Of a DNA stretch of 64,000 bases, positions 9,910 through 19,761 are shown one piece after another. Position 1 is the stretch's first letter. Each line of letters opens with the position of its first letter. Source of the stretch: Desulfosporosinus sp. Sb-LF (GTDB lineage Bacteria > Bacillota > Desulfitobacteriia > Desulfitobacteriales > Desulfitobacteriaceae); the NCBI RefSeq assembly GCF_004766055.1, contig NZ_SPQR01000008.1:203557-267556 (forward strand), in the 5' to 3' direction. The translations under genes and the position numbers were made by a program. Below the pieces are notes generated by a model, which ran no database searches, was not told where the DNA came from, and worked only from the letters and a program-made list of their open reading frames with translations.

Positions 9910-10058
9910 CGGATAAGATTTCTGTGAAAGTTGCGATTCTGAACGAAAAAGAGAAGCTATTAGCTCAGAAAGAAGTTAATATTTTCCACGAAGGGTTTTA
10001 TACCGTTCATGCTTCTCCAGATGTTGTAATCGGTGTTAGAAACGATACCCCTTACTAG
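9846..10058 (+). pseudogene. Out-of-frame C-terminal remnant overlapping the PstS-like gene
   Basis: A frame shifted relative to the upstream gene is open from 9846 to TAG 10056-10058. It encodes a natural-looking segment containing KISVKVAILNEKEKLLAQKE followed by VNIFHEGFYTVHASPDVVIG. It has no own start with a ribosome site. It could be a C-terminal extension of the PstS-like protein lost by an indel near the A6 run at 9850-9855, or a piece of another gene. I do not recognise the family. Confidence 0.4.
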
Positions 10059-10129
10059 CCACTCGTTTGAATAAGCTCGGTAATGGGAATATAATGCAAT
10101 GAAACAATAGATAAGAAAGAAGGATAATT

Positions 10130-10963
10130 GTGTTAAAAATTGGTTCTCATCTATCCATTTCTAAGGGATTTAAGGCTATCGGCAAAGAAGCCCTGAAAAT
10201 ACACGCAAATACGTTTCAGTTCTTCACCCGTAATCCAAGAGGAAGTAAAGCGAAGGAAATCGATCCAAACGATGCTGAGGCATTACTGATGCTTATGAAA
10301 GAAAATCAATTTGCGCCGATTTTAGCTCATGCCCCTTATACCCTCAATGCTTGCTCTCCAGAGATAAAAACAAGAGAGTTTGCTACCCAAGTTATGGCAG
10401 ACGATTTGGTTCGTATGGAATACTTACCTAACAATCTCTATAATTTCCACCCGGGCAGCCATGGTGGACAAGGCGCAGAGGTTGGTATTCAACAAATAAT
10501 AATTCAGCTTAACACCCTTTTAAAGCCCGAGCAGACAACCACCGTATTGCTTGAAACGATGGCAGGCAAAGGCACAGAAGTGGGTCGCACCTTCGAAGAA
10601 CTCAGGCTGATTTTAGACGGTGTGAACCTTTCTGAAAAAATGGGTGTTTGTTTGGATACTTGCCATATTTATGATGCCGGTTATGACCTTGTTAATGACC
10701 TTGACGGTGTGCTTGTTAAGTTTGATAAGATCATAGGTTTAGAGAGGCTCTATGCGATCCACCTAAATGACAGTTTGAACCCGAAGGGCAGTCATAAAGA
10801 CCGACATGCTAAAATCGGTGAGGGCTCAATTGGTTTGAAAGCCATCACCCAAATCATTAATCACCCCAAACTCCGTCACCTGCCGTTCTTCCTTGAAACG
10901 CCTAACGATGTTTCGGGCTATGCTCAAGAAATAACGTTGTTGAGAGATGCGTATGAAGCATAG
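10130..10963 (+). CDS. nfo: Endonuclease IV (AP endonuclease)
   Basis: A 277-residue zinc-dependent endonuclease of base-excision repair that cuts 5' of abasic sites. It begins [13 protein letters not shown] and carries the AP endonuclease 2 signatures: [72 protein letters not shown] and IGEGSIG. The metal-binding His, Glu and Asp residues in these blocks are present and length is normal. Start is GTG 10130 after AGAAAGAAGGA. It appears to be a single-gene unit. Confidence 0.96.
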   Translation: MLKIGSHLSISKGFKAIGKEALKIHANTFQFFTRNPRGSKAKEIDPNDAEALLMLMKENQFAPILAHAPYTLNACSPEIKTREFATQVMADDLVRMEYLPNNLYNFHPGSHGGQGAEVGIQQIIIQLNTLLKPEQTTTVLLETMAGKGTEVGRTFEELRLILDGVNLSEKMGVCLDTCHIYDAGYDLVNDLDGVLVKFDKIIGLERLYAIHLNDSLNPKGSHKDRHAKIGEGSIGLKAITQIINHPKLRHLPFFLETPNDVSGYAQEITLLRDAYEA

Positions 10964-11139
10964 AAAGTAAACTATCTAGTAGACAGAGGATAAAAGAGAC
11001 AATAGTTTATATATTCTTTTAAATGGGACACGTTTGTTATTAAATAGTACGTTTATACAATGCTCTTTTCGACATATTTCACTGCTTCAATATGAGATAA
11101 TTTATCCGGATATTCTCAATTGAAGGGGTGTAGTATAAG

Positions 11140-12891
11140 ATGAACATGAGGGCAATTGCATTAATCTTAATCTTATGTAGCTGTATTTTAGTAACAACAC
11201 CAGCTTTTGCTGCTACTAATAATGTAATTCCAGCTATTGATTCGCCACAAATTATTAGCATTAATAGACTTTCCGGACAGACAAAATTCGAGACTGCCAA
11301 GGCTATCTCTGAGTATTATAGCGACGGAAAAGTTAAGAATGTAATCCTTTCAACAGGAAATGAATTTGCAGATGCTTTATCGGCAAGTGTCCTAGCGCAT
11401 AAAAAGGAAGCCCCTATACTATTAGTTGATTCTTCGGTTGATAGCTCTAAGGATGCATTTGATTATGTCAATCAACATCTTGATTTAACTGGAACGGTAT
11501 ATATCATTGGCGGTGTAGGAATAATAGGCACAGAATTCGAGGCTAAGCTTAATGACCTTGGATTCAAGAATGTTGTTAGAATTGCTGGCATGGACAGGTA
11601 CGGTACATCTTATGCGACAGCCAGATCACTTAGCGATAGAACTGTATCTACAGTAGTGATATCCTCTGGAGAACAATTTCCTGATGCCTTAAGTATCTCA
11701 AGCTTTGCTGCTAATAAAGGCTGGCCGATTTTGTTAACTCCTCACGACGTACTCCATGAAGAAATGAAAAACTTTTTACTGGAAAAGATGCCTTCAAAAA
11801 TATACATAACTGGGGGATCAGGAGTGATCCTAGATAATGTAAAATCCGAGATAAGTAGTTTGTTACCACAGGCTAATGTCGAACGGTTGACGGGACAATC
11901 ACGGTTTGATACGAATGCAATCATTGCAGAAACCTTTGCACCGAAGCCATCAAAAATTTATGTAGCCACAGGTTACGGTTTTGCTGATGCTTTGGCAGGT
12001 AGTGCTGTGGCAGCTAAAAATGGAGATCCCATTATATTTATTGACCCTGCCGTATCAACATTGCCCAAATCAGTTGCTGGTTACTTTGGAAAACTTTACG
12101 CAAACCATTTGAGTCCAAATTTGGTTTCCTTTGGAGGCGGTGGAGTTGTAACGGATGAGATCATGAAAAGTTCGAAAGACTTGATTTCAGGAATAGTGAA
12201 AGAAACTAGTATTTATTCTATAGCCGATATCACTGCGACGGTTACGCAAGATGAAGCCTATTCTTTACCTACAACTGTTCAAGCTATGCTTTACAACAGT
12301 GATACAATGGATGTTCCTGTTCAGTGGAGTCCCACGCTTGTCGATACCAGCAGCATAGGGTCAAGTGTTTATGATGGAGTTGTAGATGGGTATGGCAAAA
12401 CAATCAAACTTAATCTTACTGTCAAAGAACCAATACCAATACCAATCTCTCAATACTCTTCTAACTTTGACTCCAACCAGGTCAATCGTACCGAGAACAT
12501 TCGCCTTGCTGCAAAAGCTCTCAATGGAAAACTATTAGCACCTGGAGAACGGTTCTCCTTCAATGAGAGTGTCGGTGAACGAACTTCCGAAGCGGGTTAT
12601 AAAGAGGCGCTGATCATCGAAGGGAATACCTTTACTCTGGGGCTCGGAGGAGGAATATGCCAAGTTTCTTCCACCCTTTATAATGCAGTAATTCTTGCTC
12701 ATTTAGAAATCCTTGAAAGACATCGTCATTCCCTGCCCGTTAATTATGTACCTCCTGGGCAGGATGCAACTGTAGCCTATCCCATTCTTGATTTCGAGTT
12801 CAGAAACAGTACAAACGCTTATCTCCTGATCCGTAGTTTCTTAGAAGAAAATACCTTAACCTTTCAGCTTTTTGGAAAGATAAAGAATTGA
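11140..12891 (+). CDS. CWB2-Ig-VanW cell-wall surface protein
   Basis: A 583-residue exported protein: signal peptide (about 1-25, ending AFAA), three cell-wall-binding type 2 repeats (about 43-345, marked by RLSGQTKFETA, RIAGMDRYGTS, RLTGQSRFDTN and repeated FADALSAS/FPDALSIS/FADALAGS), a bacterial Ig-like segment (about 350-430) and a C-terminal VanW domain (about 440-580) with ERFSFNESVGERTSEAGY and GGGICQVSSTLYNAV. CWB2 repeats bind secondary wall polymers; the VanW role is unknown. RBS AAGGGGTG; ATG 11140 or 11146. A terminator follows. Confidence 0.9.
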   Translation: MNMRAIALILILCSCILVTTPAFAATNNVIPAIDSPQIISINRLSGQTKFETAKAISEYYSDGKVKNVILSTGNEFADALSASVLAHKKEAPILLVDSSVDSSKDAFDYVNQHLDLTGTVYIIGGVGIIGTEFEAKLNDLGFKNVVRIAGMDRYGTSYATARSLSDRTVSTVVISSGEQFPDALSISSFAANKGWPILLTPHDVLHEEMKNFLLEKMPSKIYITGGSGVILDNVKSEISSLLPQANVERLTGQSRFDTNAIIAETFAPKPSKIYVATGYGFADALAGSAVAAKNGDPIIFIDPAVSTLPKSVAGYFGKLYANHLSPNLVSFGGGGVVTDEIMKSSKDLISGIVKETSIYSIADITATVTQDEAYSLPTTVQAMLYNSDTMDVPVQWSPTLVDTSSIGSSVYDGVVDGYGKTIKLNLTVKEPIPIPISQYSSNFDSNQVNRTENIRLAAKALNGKLLAPGERFSFNESVGERTSEAGYKEALIIEGNTFTLGLGGGICQVSSTLYNAVILAHLEILERHRHSLPVNYVPPGQDATVAYPILDFEFRNSTNAYLLIRSFLEENTLTFQLFGKIKN

Positions 12892-12919
12892 TCATCTTCC
12901 ACCATTGGAAGGAGCTATC

Positions 12920-12960
12920 AAAACCTACACCCAGGCTATCTGCTGGACGTAGGTTTTTTT
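12920..12960 (+). terminator. Terminator of the CWB2-VanW gene
   Basis: AAAACCTAC pairs with GTAGGTTTT and runs into a T-tract (12954-12960), 28 bases after the stop codon. Confidence 0.8.
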
Positions 12961-13180
12961 GTATGAATATAGGGCATCTAGCCAATGTTTGTTATAGGAC
13001 TAGCCTGTCCGGTCTTAGTATGAACGTGGGTCGAACATATTAGATGCATGGGCTAGACTCCTACCTTAGAAAAGAGTAGAATAATATTTGTTTTATTAAT
13101 AGTCAAACTATAGAGATGGGATTTTTAGGCACTATTGAAGATGGGCAATGTAGAACCTAGTTGGATTTGTGAGGTGCTTT

Positions 13181-15073
13181 TTGATACAAAACCTAAAAAG
13201 AAGGCTACTGGGTGAAAAATTACCCACGGATAAACTGAGTGAAGAAAAATTTAATGTTTTTTGGGGACTTCCTCTATTAGCTAGTGATGCAATTTCTTCG
13301 GTTGCTTATGCTGTTGATGAAATTCTATGGGTTCTTGTTCCTGCAATTGGACTTACTTCATACTTTTGGTCTCCAAAGATTGCTTTAGCTATTATAATTC
13401 TACTTCTTGTGCTTACAATTTCTTATCGTCAGATCGTGAGTGCATACCCTAATGGCGGTGGTGCATACATCGTTGCCAAAGAAAACCTTAAGATAAAATA
13501 TGGGCTTATAGTCGGAGCATCTTTATCGGTCGATTACATTTTGACCGTAGCAGTTAGCATTAGTGCTGGTACGGCTGCTGTCACTTCAGCTATTCCTGCC
13601 CTTTTTCCACACCGAATTTCAATAGCGTTGTTTTTCATAGCTTTAATGACCATTGGAAATCTGCGCGGTGTTAGTGAATCTTCAAAATTCTTCAGTATTC
13701 CAACGTATGCTTTTTTGATAACCATACTTAGTCTCGTAATAGTCGGTAGTATCAAAAGTATTGGGAATGGAGTAATGGCTACTCCAATACTTTCGGATTC
13801 TCCTGTCACTTTTGGTACCCGAGCTGTTTCTCTTTTTCTACTTTTACGTGCTTTTTCATCGGGCTGTGCGGCCGTTACAGGCGTAGAAGCCATTTGCGAT
13901 GCAGTACCCAACTTTAAAGAACCAGCTGTTAAAAATGCCAAACTTGCTTATGTATTATTAACGATAGCCGTGATTATTACCTTTGGAGGAATTACATACC
14001 TGGCAACGGTTTTTCACCCTGTACCAAATTCTCAACAAACGGTTATAGCCCAACTTGCCGCTAGTATTTTCGGTAAGGGAATAATGTTCTATATTATTCA
14101 AGGAACAACAACCGTTATTCTAGCTATGGCAGCTAATACTGCTTTTGCAGGCTTTCCAATCCTATTATCGATTATTGCTAGAGACGGTTACGTCCCTAGG
14201 CAGTTTGCACTGCGTGGACACAGATTAGGTTTTTCGAACGGCATTTTACTTTTAGCAATCGCTGCAGGAACATTAATAATAGTCTTTCAGGGCGATACCC
14301 ACCTTCTTATTCCTTTATATGCAATCGGAGTATTTACTTCTTTCACATTAGCGCAAGCCGGAATATGTTTAAAGTGGTTTAGGACAAAACCAAAAGGGTG
14401 GGTTTATAAAGCCTTCATTAATGGTTTAGGGACTTTAATAACGTTCATAACCGTAATAGTAATTGCTATTACAAAATTCTTAAGTGGTGCTTGGGTTGTT
14501 CTAGTCATAATTCCAATTATAGTTTTGTCAATGTTAAAGATTAGAGATCACTACTCAAGGATAGCCAAAAGACTAGATATTCCAAACGATCGAATTGAAC
14601 GATTAAAGCTTAGTTCTAAACCAACACCCTATGTTATCATTCCCATTCAAAGCCTTAATGTCATGGTAGTAAAAACACTTCGCTATGCAAAGAGCTTGTC
14701 CAACGAGGTTGAGGTTTTCAATGTAGAAACCTATGAAGGGGAAGCAGATAAACTACGAAAAAAATGGGCAAAACTTAAGACAGATGTTCCTCTTGTTATC
14801 AAGCAATCAGCGTATCGTGATATCGTAGGTTCCCTTACGGAGTATATTGAGTCAAATGAACATGCCTCAAGACATGGAGATTTTATAACTGTTCTTCTCC
14901 CACAGTTTGTAGTTGCAAAGCCTTGGGAGATGGCACTTCACAACAACACCAGCTTATTTATTGCTAGAGCGCTCTTGAATTATAGAAATATAGTTGTTTC
15001 ATTGGTGCCTTTTCAAATCGAGGAGAAGTCCGAACTATACAAGGATATCGACTTAGAGATTGAAGAAGGCTAA
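13181..15073 (+). CDS. KimA/YdaO-like APC-superfamily permease
   Basis: About 630 residues with some 12 membrane segments and a C-terminal soluble part (about 475-630). Signatures: LPLLASDAISSVAYAVDEIL, YPNGGGAYIVAKENL, SVDYILTVAVSISAGTAA, and FQGDTHLLIPLYAIGVFTSF. The arrangement fits the KimA potassium/proton importer group, though amino acids cannot be excluded. TTG 13181 is preferred because GAGGTG lies a few bases upstream; GTG 13169 would add four residues. A paralogue is encoded at 31368-33302. I looked for a c-di-AMP (ydaO) riboswitch in 12961-13180 and did not see one. Confidence 0.85.
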   Translation: MIQNLKRRLLGEKLPTDKLSEEKFNVFWGLPLLASDAISSVAYAVDEILWVLVPAIGLTSYFWSPKIALAIIILLLVLTISYRQIVSAYPNGGGAYIVAKENLKIKYGLIVGASLSVDYILTVAVSISAGTAAVTSAIPALFPHRISIALFFIALMTIGNLRGVSESSKFFSIPTYAFLITILSLVIVGSIKSIGNGVMATPILSDSPVTFGTRAVSLFLLLRAFSSGCAAVTGVEAICDAVPNFKEPAVKNAKLAYVLLTIAVIITFGGITYLATVFHPVPNSQQTVIAQLAASIFGKGIMFYIIQGTTTVILAMAANTAFAGFPILLSIIARDGYVPRQFALRGHRLGFSNGILLLAIAAGTLIIVFQGDTHLLIPLYAIGVFTSFTLAQAGICLKWFRTKPKGWVYKAFINGLGTLITFITVIVIAITKFLSGAWVVLVIIPIIVLSMLKIRDHYSRIAKRLDIPNDRIERLKLSSKPTPYVIIPIQSLNVMVVKTLRYAKSLSNEVEVFNVETYEGEADKLRKKWAKLKTDVPLVIKQSAYRDIVGSLTEYIESNEHASRHGDFITVLLPQFVVAKPWEMALHNNTSLFIARALLNYRNIVVSLVPFQIEEKSELYKDIDLEIEEG

Positions 15074-15078
15074 AAGAA

Positions 15079-15102
15079 ACGGCCTTATTTATAAGGCCGT
15101 AG
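15079..15102 (-). terminator. Hairpin between convergent genes
   Basis: ACGGCCTTA / TAAGGCCGT around a TTTA loop between the convergent permease and DUF2892 genes. A T-rich tail is present on the minus-strand reading, so it best serves the DUF2892 gene. Confidence 0.65.
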
Positions 15103-15110
15103 GCAAAGGA

Positions 15111-15305
15111 CTATTGTATATTTTTAGCATCGCAAGTCGAGACTCCTAAGACATCGCTAACGGGGCAATAACGAATTAAACCTGTTATTATTGGTGCGAA
15201 TCCAATAAGCCCCCACCAACTCCTAAGGTTTAAGCCTAAAAGAACGATCGTTATGCCAATTACAATTCTTATAATTTGCTCGGTTTTACCAACATTACAT
15301 TTCAT
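15111..15305 (-). CDS. DUF2892 small membrane protein
   Basis: A 64-residue inner-membrane protein starting MKCNVGKTEQIIRIVIG, with two hydrophobic segments and a PVSDVLGVSTC tail, the standard DUF2892 pattern (also found as a tail of rhodanese YgaP). ATG 15305 is chosen because TTGGGGTGGTC precedes it; an upstream in-frame ATG at 15335 lacks such a site. Function is unknown. Confidence 0.85.
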   Translation of the reverse strand: MKCNVGKTEQIIRIVIGITIVLLGLNLRSWWGLIGFAPIITGLIRYCPVSDVLGVSTCDAKNIQ

Positions 15306-15398
15306 TTTGACCACCCCAAGAGATAATTTGTCCAATATTTTTAAATCTAATAAAAATTATTTATTTGCATGAACGGTAAGGATGCTTCAACAAATATT

Positions 15399-15450
15399 AA
15401 TGCGTTGGTTGAGAAGATTGGATTTTTCTCACCAACGCATTTTGTTTTGA
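15399..15450 (+). terminator. Strong orphan hairpin
   Basis: AATGCGTTGGTTGAGAA and TTCTCACCAACGCATT form a 16-17-bp stem with one bulge, followed by TTGTTTT. No gene precedes it on the plus strand closer than 15073. It is the only clear structure in the 403-base gap 15306-15708 and could end an unrecognised short transcript. Confidence 0.65.
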
Positions 15451-15708
15451 GCTAAAGAGTGGGTTGAGGGTGTAGGAATGATACCGGGTAAAAAAGGGGT
15501 TTTGGAAGTTTGAGTAGAATAATAGCAATTGGATAATGAATTTGGTTCTATCTATACAAATTTGAGGTATTGTTGATGTTGCCGCTATATATTATGAGTT
15601 GTTTTAAATGATTATGTCTATAGATACAGGGATACGGATACGGTCATTCTGAGTTGCTAGAATTGTGATTGTAAGGAAAGCAATGATTGCAGGAAGGAGG
15701 GGTATTTA

Positions 15709-17700
15709 TTGAAACTTGACATTCAAACACTTGCTTTTATCTCGTGCCTAACATTTGTCACCCAGGTTATCGCTCTTTTTGTCCAATATAGAGTGAATAG
15801 AACTTATCGAGGGATTGGATGGTGGCTACTGGGTTCAAGCTTAATGGCACTGGGGTTTATTTTTATGCCTATGCTAACAGTAAAATCACTAGAGATGCTC
15901 GCAAGGATCGCAAACCCACTGATGGTTTTAGGACAAATCTTTCTATATATCGGCATTATACAGTTCCTTGATATGAAAGAGAATAGAAGGGTACTTAGTT
16001 CGATTTTTGCCGTTTTTACTCTTTCTTATTATTATTACATGTATATTCATAATGACATTTCTGGACGTACAGTGGTTGTATCTGCTACTTTAGCTGCAAT
16101 GTCATTAATGACCGCATACAAGCTTTTTTTCAAGAGGGACAGACTTATCTCTGGTTCAGCCAACTTCACCACCACTGTTTTTCTTGCTTATGGATGTTTT
16201 TTAACAGTGCGTACTTTTTTGACACTTATTTTACCGCCTATTCACTCTTATGTTGAGCTTGTCCAAATACCGATTCATATCGTTACATATATAGTTCCGA
16301 TCATCACCAGTACTCTATGGACATTTGGGTTCATCCTCATGGTTAATCAGCGTCTGAATTCAGAAAATCGCGTAGAAAAAGAAAAATTGCAACAGATTTT
16401 TAATACAAGTCCTGATGCTGCATTGATAACGCGACTAAATGATGGTTTATTTGTCGACGTTAATGTTGGGTTTTTAGCTCTGACCGGTTATACTCATGAC
16501 GAGGTAATTGGAGATGCTACATTAAAGATCAGTGTTTGGTATAATATTGAGGATCAACAAATTTTCATAGCTGAGTTGAAGGATAAAGGAATTTGTGAAA
16601 ACATGGAATTTGTTTTCCAACGCAAAGATGGAAGTCAGTTTGTCGGCATGATCTCAGCCAGAATCATTACAATTCATGCTGCACCCCATATTGTCAGCGT
16701 AATTCGCGACATAACCGAGCGCAAGCAGGCTGAAGAGGCACTTATGGAAAGCGAAGAAAAATATCGCTCTATCCTTAACGCCTCCCCTGATGATATCACG
16801 ATCACGGATCTAGAGGGGCGCATCCTCATGGTTTCTCCAGCGTCAAAAAAGATGTTTGGCTACGAAGCAGATTATGATAGATTTATTGGCATGCGGCTCA
16901 TTGACTTCATCGTGCCTGAGGATGTTGAGAGAGCCCAATCCAACATCATGTTAATGTACCAAGGCGGTTATCCAAGGCCGAATGAATACCGTGGAGTGCG
17001 TAAGGATCAAAGTATCTTTGATATTGAGGTGAATAGTGGGTTTGTTCATAGTGCAAACGGACAACCGACCAAAATGGTATTTATTGTGCGTGACATTACA
17101 GAACGCAAGCTAGCTGAGCAGCAAATACAAGAGCTGGTTCAACAGCTTGAAATCGAGAAGAACACCGCTCAGTTCAATTCGATTACTGACAGTCTGACCG
17201 GGTTGGCGAATCGAAGATATTTTGATGAGGCTCTCAGGACAGAGTTTTACAGGTTGAAGCGTTCTGGGTCTACTTTGTCGCTTATCATGCTAGACGTAGA
17301 TCATTTTAAAAAATTCAATGACTGGTATGGCCATTTAGCTGGCGACGATTGTTTGCGGCACATTGGAACCACGCTTAAAACTATTGTTGGGCGAGTACCT
17401 GACATTGTTGCACGATATGGCGGAGAAGAATTTGTTGTTGTACTGCCTGAAACAGACGACAATGGGGCGGAAGCTTTGGCGGAACGAATCCGGAAAACAG
17501 TTGAAGAGCTCGCTATTCCACACTCTACATCCGACACTGCAGAATATGTTACGGTCAGCCTCGGAGTTGTAACCGTTTACACGACCAAGATATCAACACC
17601 AGAACAAGTTGTGGCACTGGCTGATGAAGCTCTATATTGTGCTAAGAAAGGAGGACGTAACCGGATTGCGGTTGCAACTGGGTATCGCAAAACGTGGTAA
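15709..17700 (+). CDS. Membrane PAS-PAS-GGDEF diguanylate cyclase
   Basis: A 663-residue cyclase. Residues 1-215 are a seven-segment hydrophobic sensor. Two PAS domains follow (about 225-345 and 350-470), each ending in RDITER, then a GGDEF domain (about 490-660) with DSLTGLANRRYFDEAL, the active site ARYGGEEFVVVLPE and an RVPD inhibitory site five residues before it. It should make cyclic di-GMP and be product-inhibited. Start is TTG 15709 after AGGAAGGAGGGG. It is a lone gene facing the minus-strand genes beyond it. Confidence 0.93.
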   Translation: MKLDIQTLAFISCLTFVTQVIALFVQYRVNRTYRGIGWWLLGSSLMALGFIFMPMLTVKSLEMLARIANPLMVLGQIFLYIGIIQFLDMKENRRVLSSIFAVFTLSYYYYMYIHNDISGRTVVVSATLAAMSLMTAYKLFFKRDRLISGSANFTTTVFLAYGCFLTVRTFLTLILPPIHSYVELVQIPIHIVTYIVPIITSTLWTFGFILMVNQRLNSENRVEKEKLQQIFNTSPDAALITRLNDGLFVDVNVGFLALTGYTHDEVIGDATLKISVWYNIEDQQIFIAELKDKGICENMEFVFQRKDGSQFVGMISARIITIHAAPHIVSVIRDITERKQAEEALMESEEKYRSILNASPDDITITDLEGRILMVSPASKKMFGYEADYDRFIGMRLIDFIVPEDVERAQSNIMLMYQGGYPRPNEYRGVRKDQSIFDIEVNSGFVHSANGQPTKMVFIVRDITERKLAEQQIQELVQQLEIEKNTAQFNSITDSLTGLANRRYFDEALRTEFYRLKRSGSTLSLIMLDVDHFKKFNDWYGHLAGDDCLRHIGTTLKTIVGRVPDIVARYGGEEFVVVLPETDDNGAEALAERIRKTVEELAIPHSTSDTAEYVTVSLGVVTVYTTKISTPEQVVALADEALYCAKKGGRNRIAVATGYRKTW

Positions 17701-17789
17701 CAACCCTACAAAATGATTGTTTCAGCGATTTCGGTCATAAGATGCGTTATCATTACGATTTTTCGATACCTTAATTATTTAACAAATTA

Positions 17790-18245
17790 TTAAAGTAAAT
17801 GCATTTTCTTATCGATAATCTTTAAAGTCAAAGAAGTCATGAAACCATATATTAGGGCAGTAGAAAGTGTTGCGTATGCGACGTTAAGTGGCATTTTTCT
17901 AAATAGAGGCAGATTAAGTAATGTTCCAAATGTATTGAGTAATAACCAGATTACTAAACTATATCCTAATCCTTTGATATATAAATAATTGCTAGATGTA
18001 AACATTATTATATAAGCAAAAATTACTCCGAAAATCATACACACTGCTGCATGGCTAATCATTGAAAGAATTAGACCGAAAATTCCTTTTTCAGAATAAA
18101 TTTGGTTAGTAAGTATAATTGTTGCATAATCGTTGAAAGTTCTATCAGTCCATCCTAATGATTTATATATAATTCCGACAATGTCGCATGTGATGCTTGC
18201 TATAAGTCCTGCGATACCTCCAGCAACAAATCTGTCTTTTTTCAT
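17790..18245 (-). CDS. Hypothetical membrane protein (151 aa)
   Basis: Starts MKKDRFVAGGIAGLIAS and has four hydrophobic segments. AAAGGAGATGAATATT precedes the ATG. The N-terminal glycine-rich helix resembles small integral proteins found near sporulation genes in clostridia, but I do not recognise a named family. It may be co-transcribed with the membrane gene at 18375, 129 bases upstream on the same strand. Confidence 0.7.
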   Translation of the reverse strand: MKKDRFVAGGIAGLIASITCDIVGIIYKSLGWTDRTFNDYATIILTNQIYSEKGIFGLILSMISHAAVCMIFGVIFAYIIMFTSSNYLYIKGLGYSLVIWLLLNTFGTLLNLPLFRKMPLNVAYATLSTALIYGFMTSLTLKIIDKKMHLL

Positions 18246-18374
18246 TTAGAATATTCATCTCCTTTAAGCATGCTTTGATTAAATATAGTATGTGTAAGAA
18301 TCTCAATTTTTATAGGTAAGCACCGGCGAGGAGTTGGAAAAATAGGCACATCATTTAGCCCACGAATTATAATA

Positions 18375-18656
18375 CTAGGATTTAGATCGAGGTAATACAA
18401 AATCTAAGATTAAACCTGTCACTACCCCTGATGTAAAGCCTATGAGAAGCATCATTGACAAAACAGCATTAGCGAGATCCTCAAATCCAACATGCACTGT
18501 CTTTGCTAAATAAAGGTAATATACCCCAGCAAGTAGGCAAAGTAAGGCTGGTAAATATTTGACTATCTTTATTCGCGGTAATACCCGCCATAGTAAGCTT
18601 GTAATACTCGTAAAGAGTGCTACGATTCCAAGTAGAATGAAGAGCATTCTATCCAT
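18375..18656 (-). CDS. Hypothetical small membrane protein (93 aa)
   Basis: Three predicted hydrophobic helices and a short polar tail (LPRSKS). ATG 18656 has a GGGGGG ribosome site seven bases upstream; GTG 18659 would add one residue. No family recognised. Probably in the same unit as the gene at 17790. Confidence 0.65.
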   Translation of the reverse strand: MDRMLFILLGIVALFTSITSLLWRVLPRIKIVKYLPALLCLLAGVYYLYLAKTVHVGFEDLANAVLSMMLLIGFTSGVVTGLILDFVLPRSKS

Positions 18657-18837
18657 CACGTTACCCCCCAGTAAATCTTTTCTAGTTACAGTATAGATCG
18701 TATTATATCTCTGTTACTTGAGTTATTTTCATAATTCGAATCCGTGGGTATCACTAATAGTTGTAAGGACAAAAAGGGAGTACCTCCCCGAAACCTCGAA
18801 AAAGTGTAAGCGACCAAATTAACACCCAGAGGTTATT

Positions 18838-18866
18838 GAGCTCGTCTAACGGACGGGCTCTTTCTA
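18838..18866 (+). terminator. Hairpin with T-tract ahead of the CoA-transferase genes
   Basis: GAGCTCGTC / GACGGGCTC with a short loop and TTTCT. No plus-strand gene ends just upstream, so it may be an attenuator in the CoA-transferase leader or the end of an unseen transcript. The 285-base gap 18660-18944 otherwise shows nothing. Confidence 0.5.
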
Positions 18867-18944
18867 TAAAAAGTAGTTTGAATATGATAAGTATTCAGTA
18901 TATTATTAAGATAGCTTATTGAAGTTTTCGAGGGGGGAAACATA

Positions 18945-19760
18945 ATGTTAAGCAAAGTAAGGACTATGTCTGAAGCTGTACGATTAGTGCAGAAAGGTCA
19001 AATGCTTGCGGTCGGTGGCAATGCTCTACATCGGACCCCTGTTGCATTCTGCCAGGAACTAGCAAGGTTGAAACGGACAGAACTCAAAGGTGTGGGCGCC
19101 GCACCAGGTTTCGCAATGGATGTCCTCTGCGCGTCGGAGAGCATTCATGAATTGTACTTTGGTTTCTTCGGATTCGAAAATGAATATGGCCTAGCTCCGG
19201 GGATGAGAAAAGGAATTCAGGAAGGAAAGATCAAAGCTGTAGAAGGTTCATGAACAGCGATCATCAATGCTCTCCGTGCGGGAGCTTATGGAATTCCGTT
19301 CATAGGTGTAGGTGGTATGTGGGGAAGTGATTTAATCACTCAGCGCCCTGAATTCTTTCAAGTGATGAAGAGTCCATTTTCCGATGAAGAGATTGTAACC
19401 GTTAAGGCTTTGCGCCCCGATTGGGCAATTATCCATGTTCAAGAAGCAGATCAGTACGGCAATGCCCGGATCCTCGGCTCGGATTTCCAGGATATATTAC
19501 TTAGCCGTGCGGCTAAGAAAACTATTATTACCACGGAAAAATTGATTGAAACTGAAATTTTTCGACAAGAACCAAAATCAACTTCTATTCCATATTTCTT
19601 GGTCGAAGCTGTCGTCTTAGTACCGAATGGAGCCAAGCCTGGCATCTGCTACCCCACGTACAATAGCGTTGATGCATCCGGAATGACGGAGTATAGTGAA
19701 GCTATTAAAGAAGGCAAGATAAACGATTACCTAGCACGCGTTACGGAAGGGAGGTTGTAA
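18945..19760 (+). pseudogene. CoA-transferase subunit A, interrupted by in-frame TGA
   Basis: A 271-codon frame for the alpha subunit of a GctA/IpdA-type family I CoA-transferase, broken only by TGA at codon 103 (19251-19253). On both sides the frame is the same and reads as one protein: IKAVEGS, TGA, TAIINALRAGAYGIPFI. The rest is intact, including GVGGMWGSDLITQRPEF and a full C-terminus, and it abuts the intact subunit B gene by one base. ATG 18945 follows GAGGGGGG. Most simply this is a nonsense mutation or base-call error. A GC-rich hairpin begins 15 bases after the TGA (19269-19285), so selenocysteine insertion is conceivable, although no selenoprotein is known to me in this family. Confidence 0.8.
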
Positions 19761-19761
19761 A

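Noticed and set aside
12961..13180. Possible c-di-AMP (ydaO) riboswitch ahead of the KimA-like gene
   Set aside because: The conserved core blocks of that riboswitch could not be found by eye.
18733..18760. TTCGAATCC-like string suggestive of a tRNA T-arm
   Set aside because: No acceptor, anticodon or D-arm pairing around it; no tRNA gene was seen in the window.
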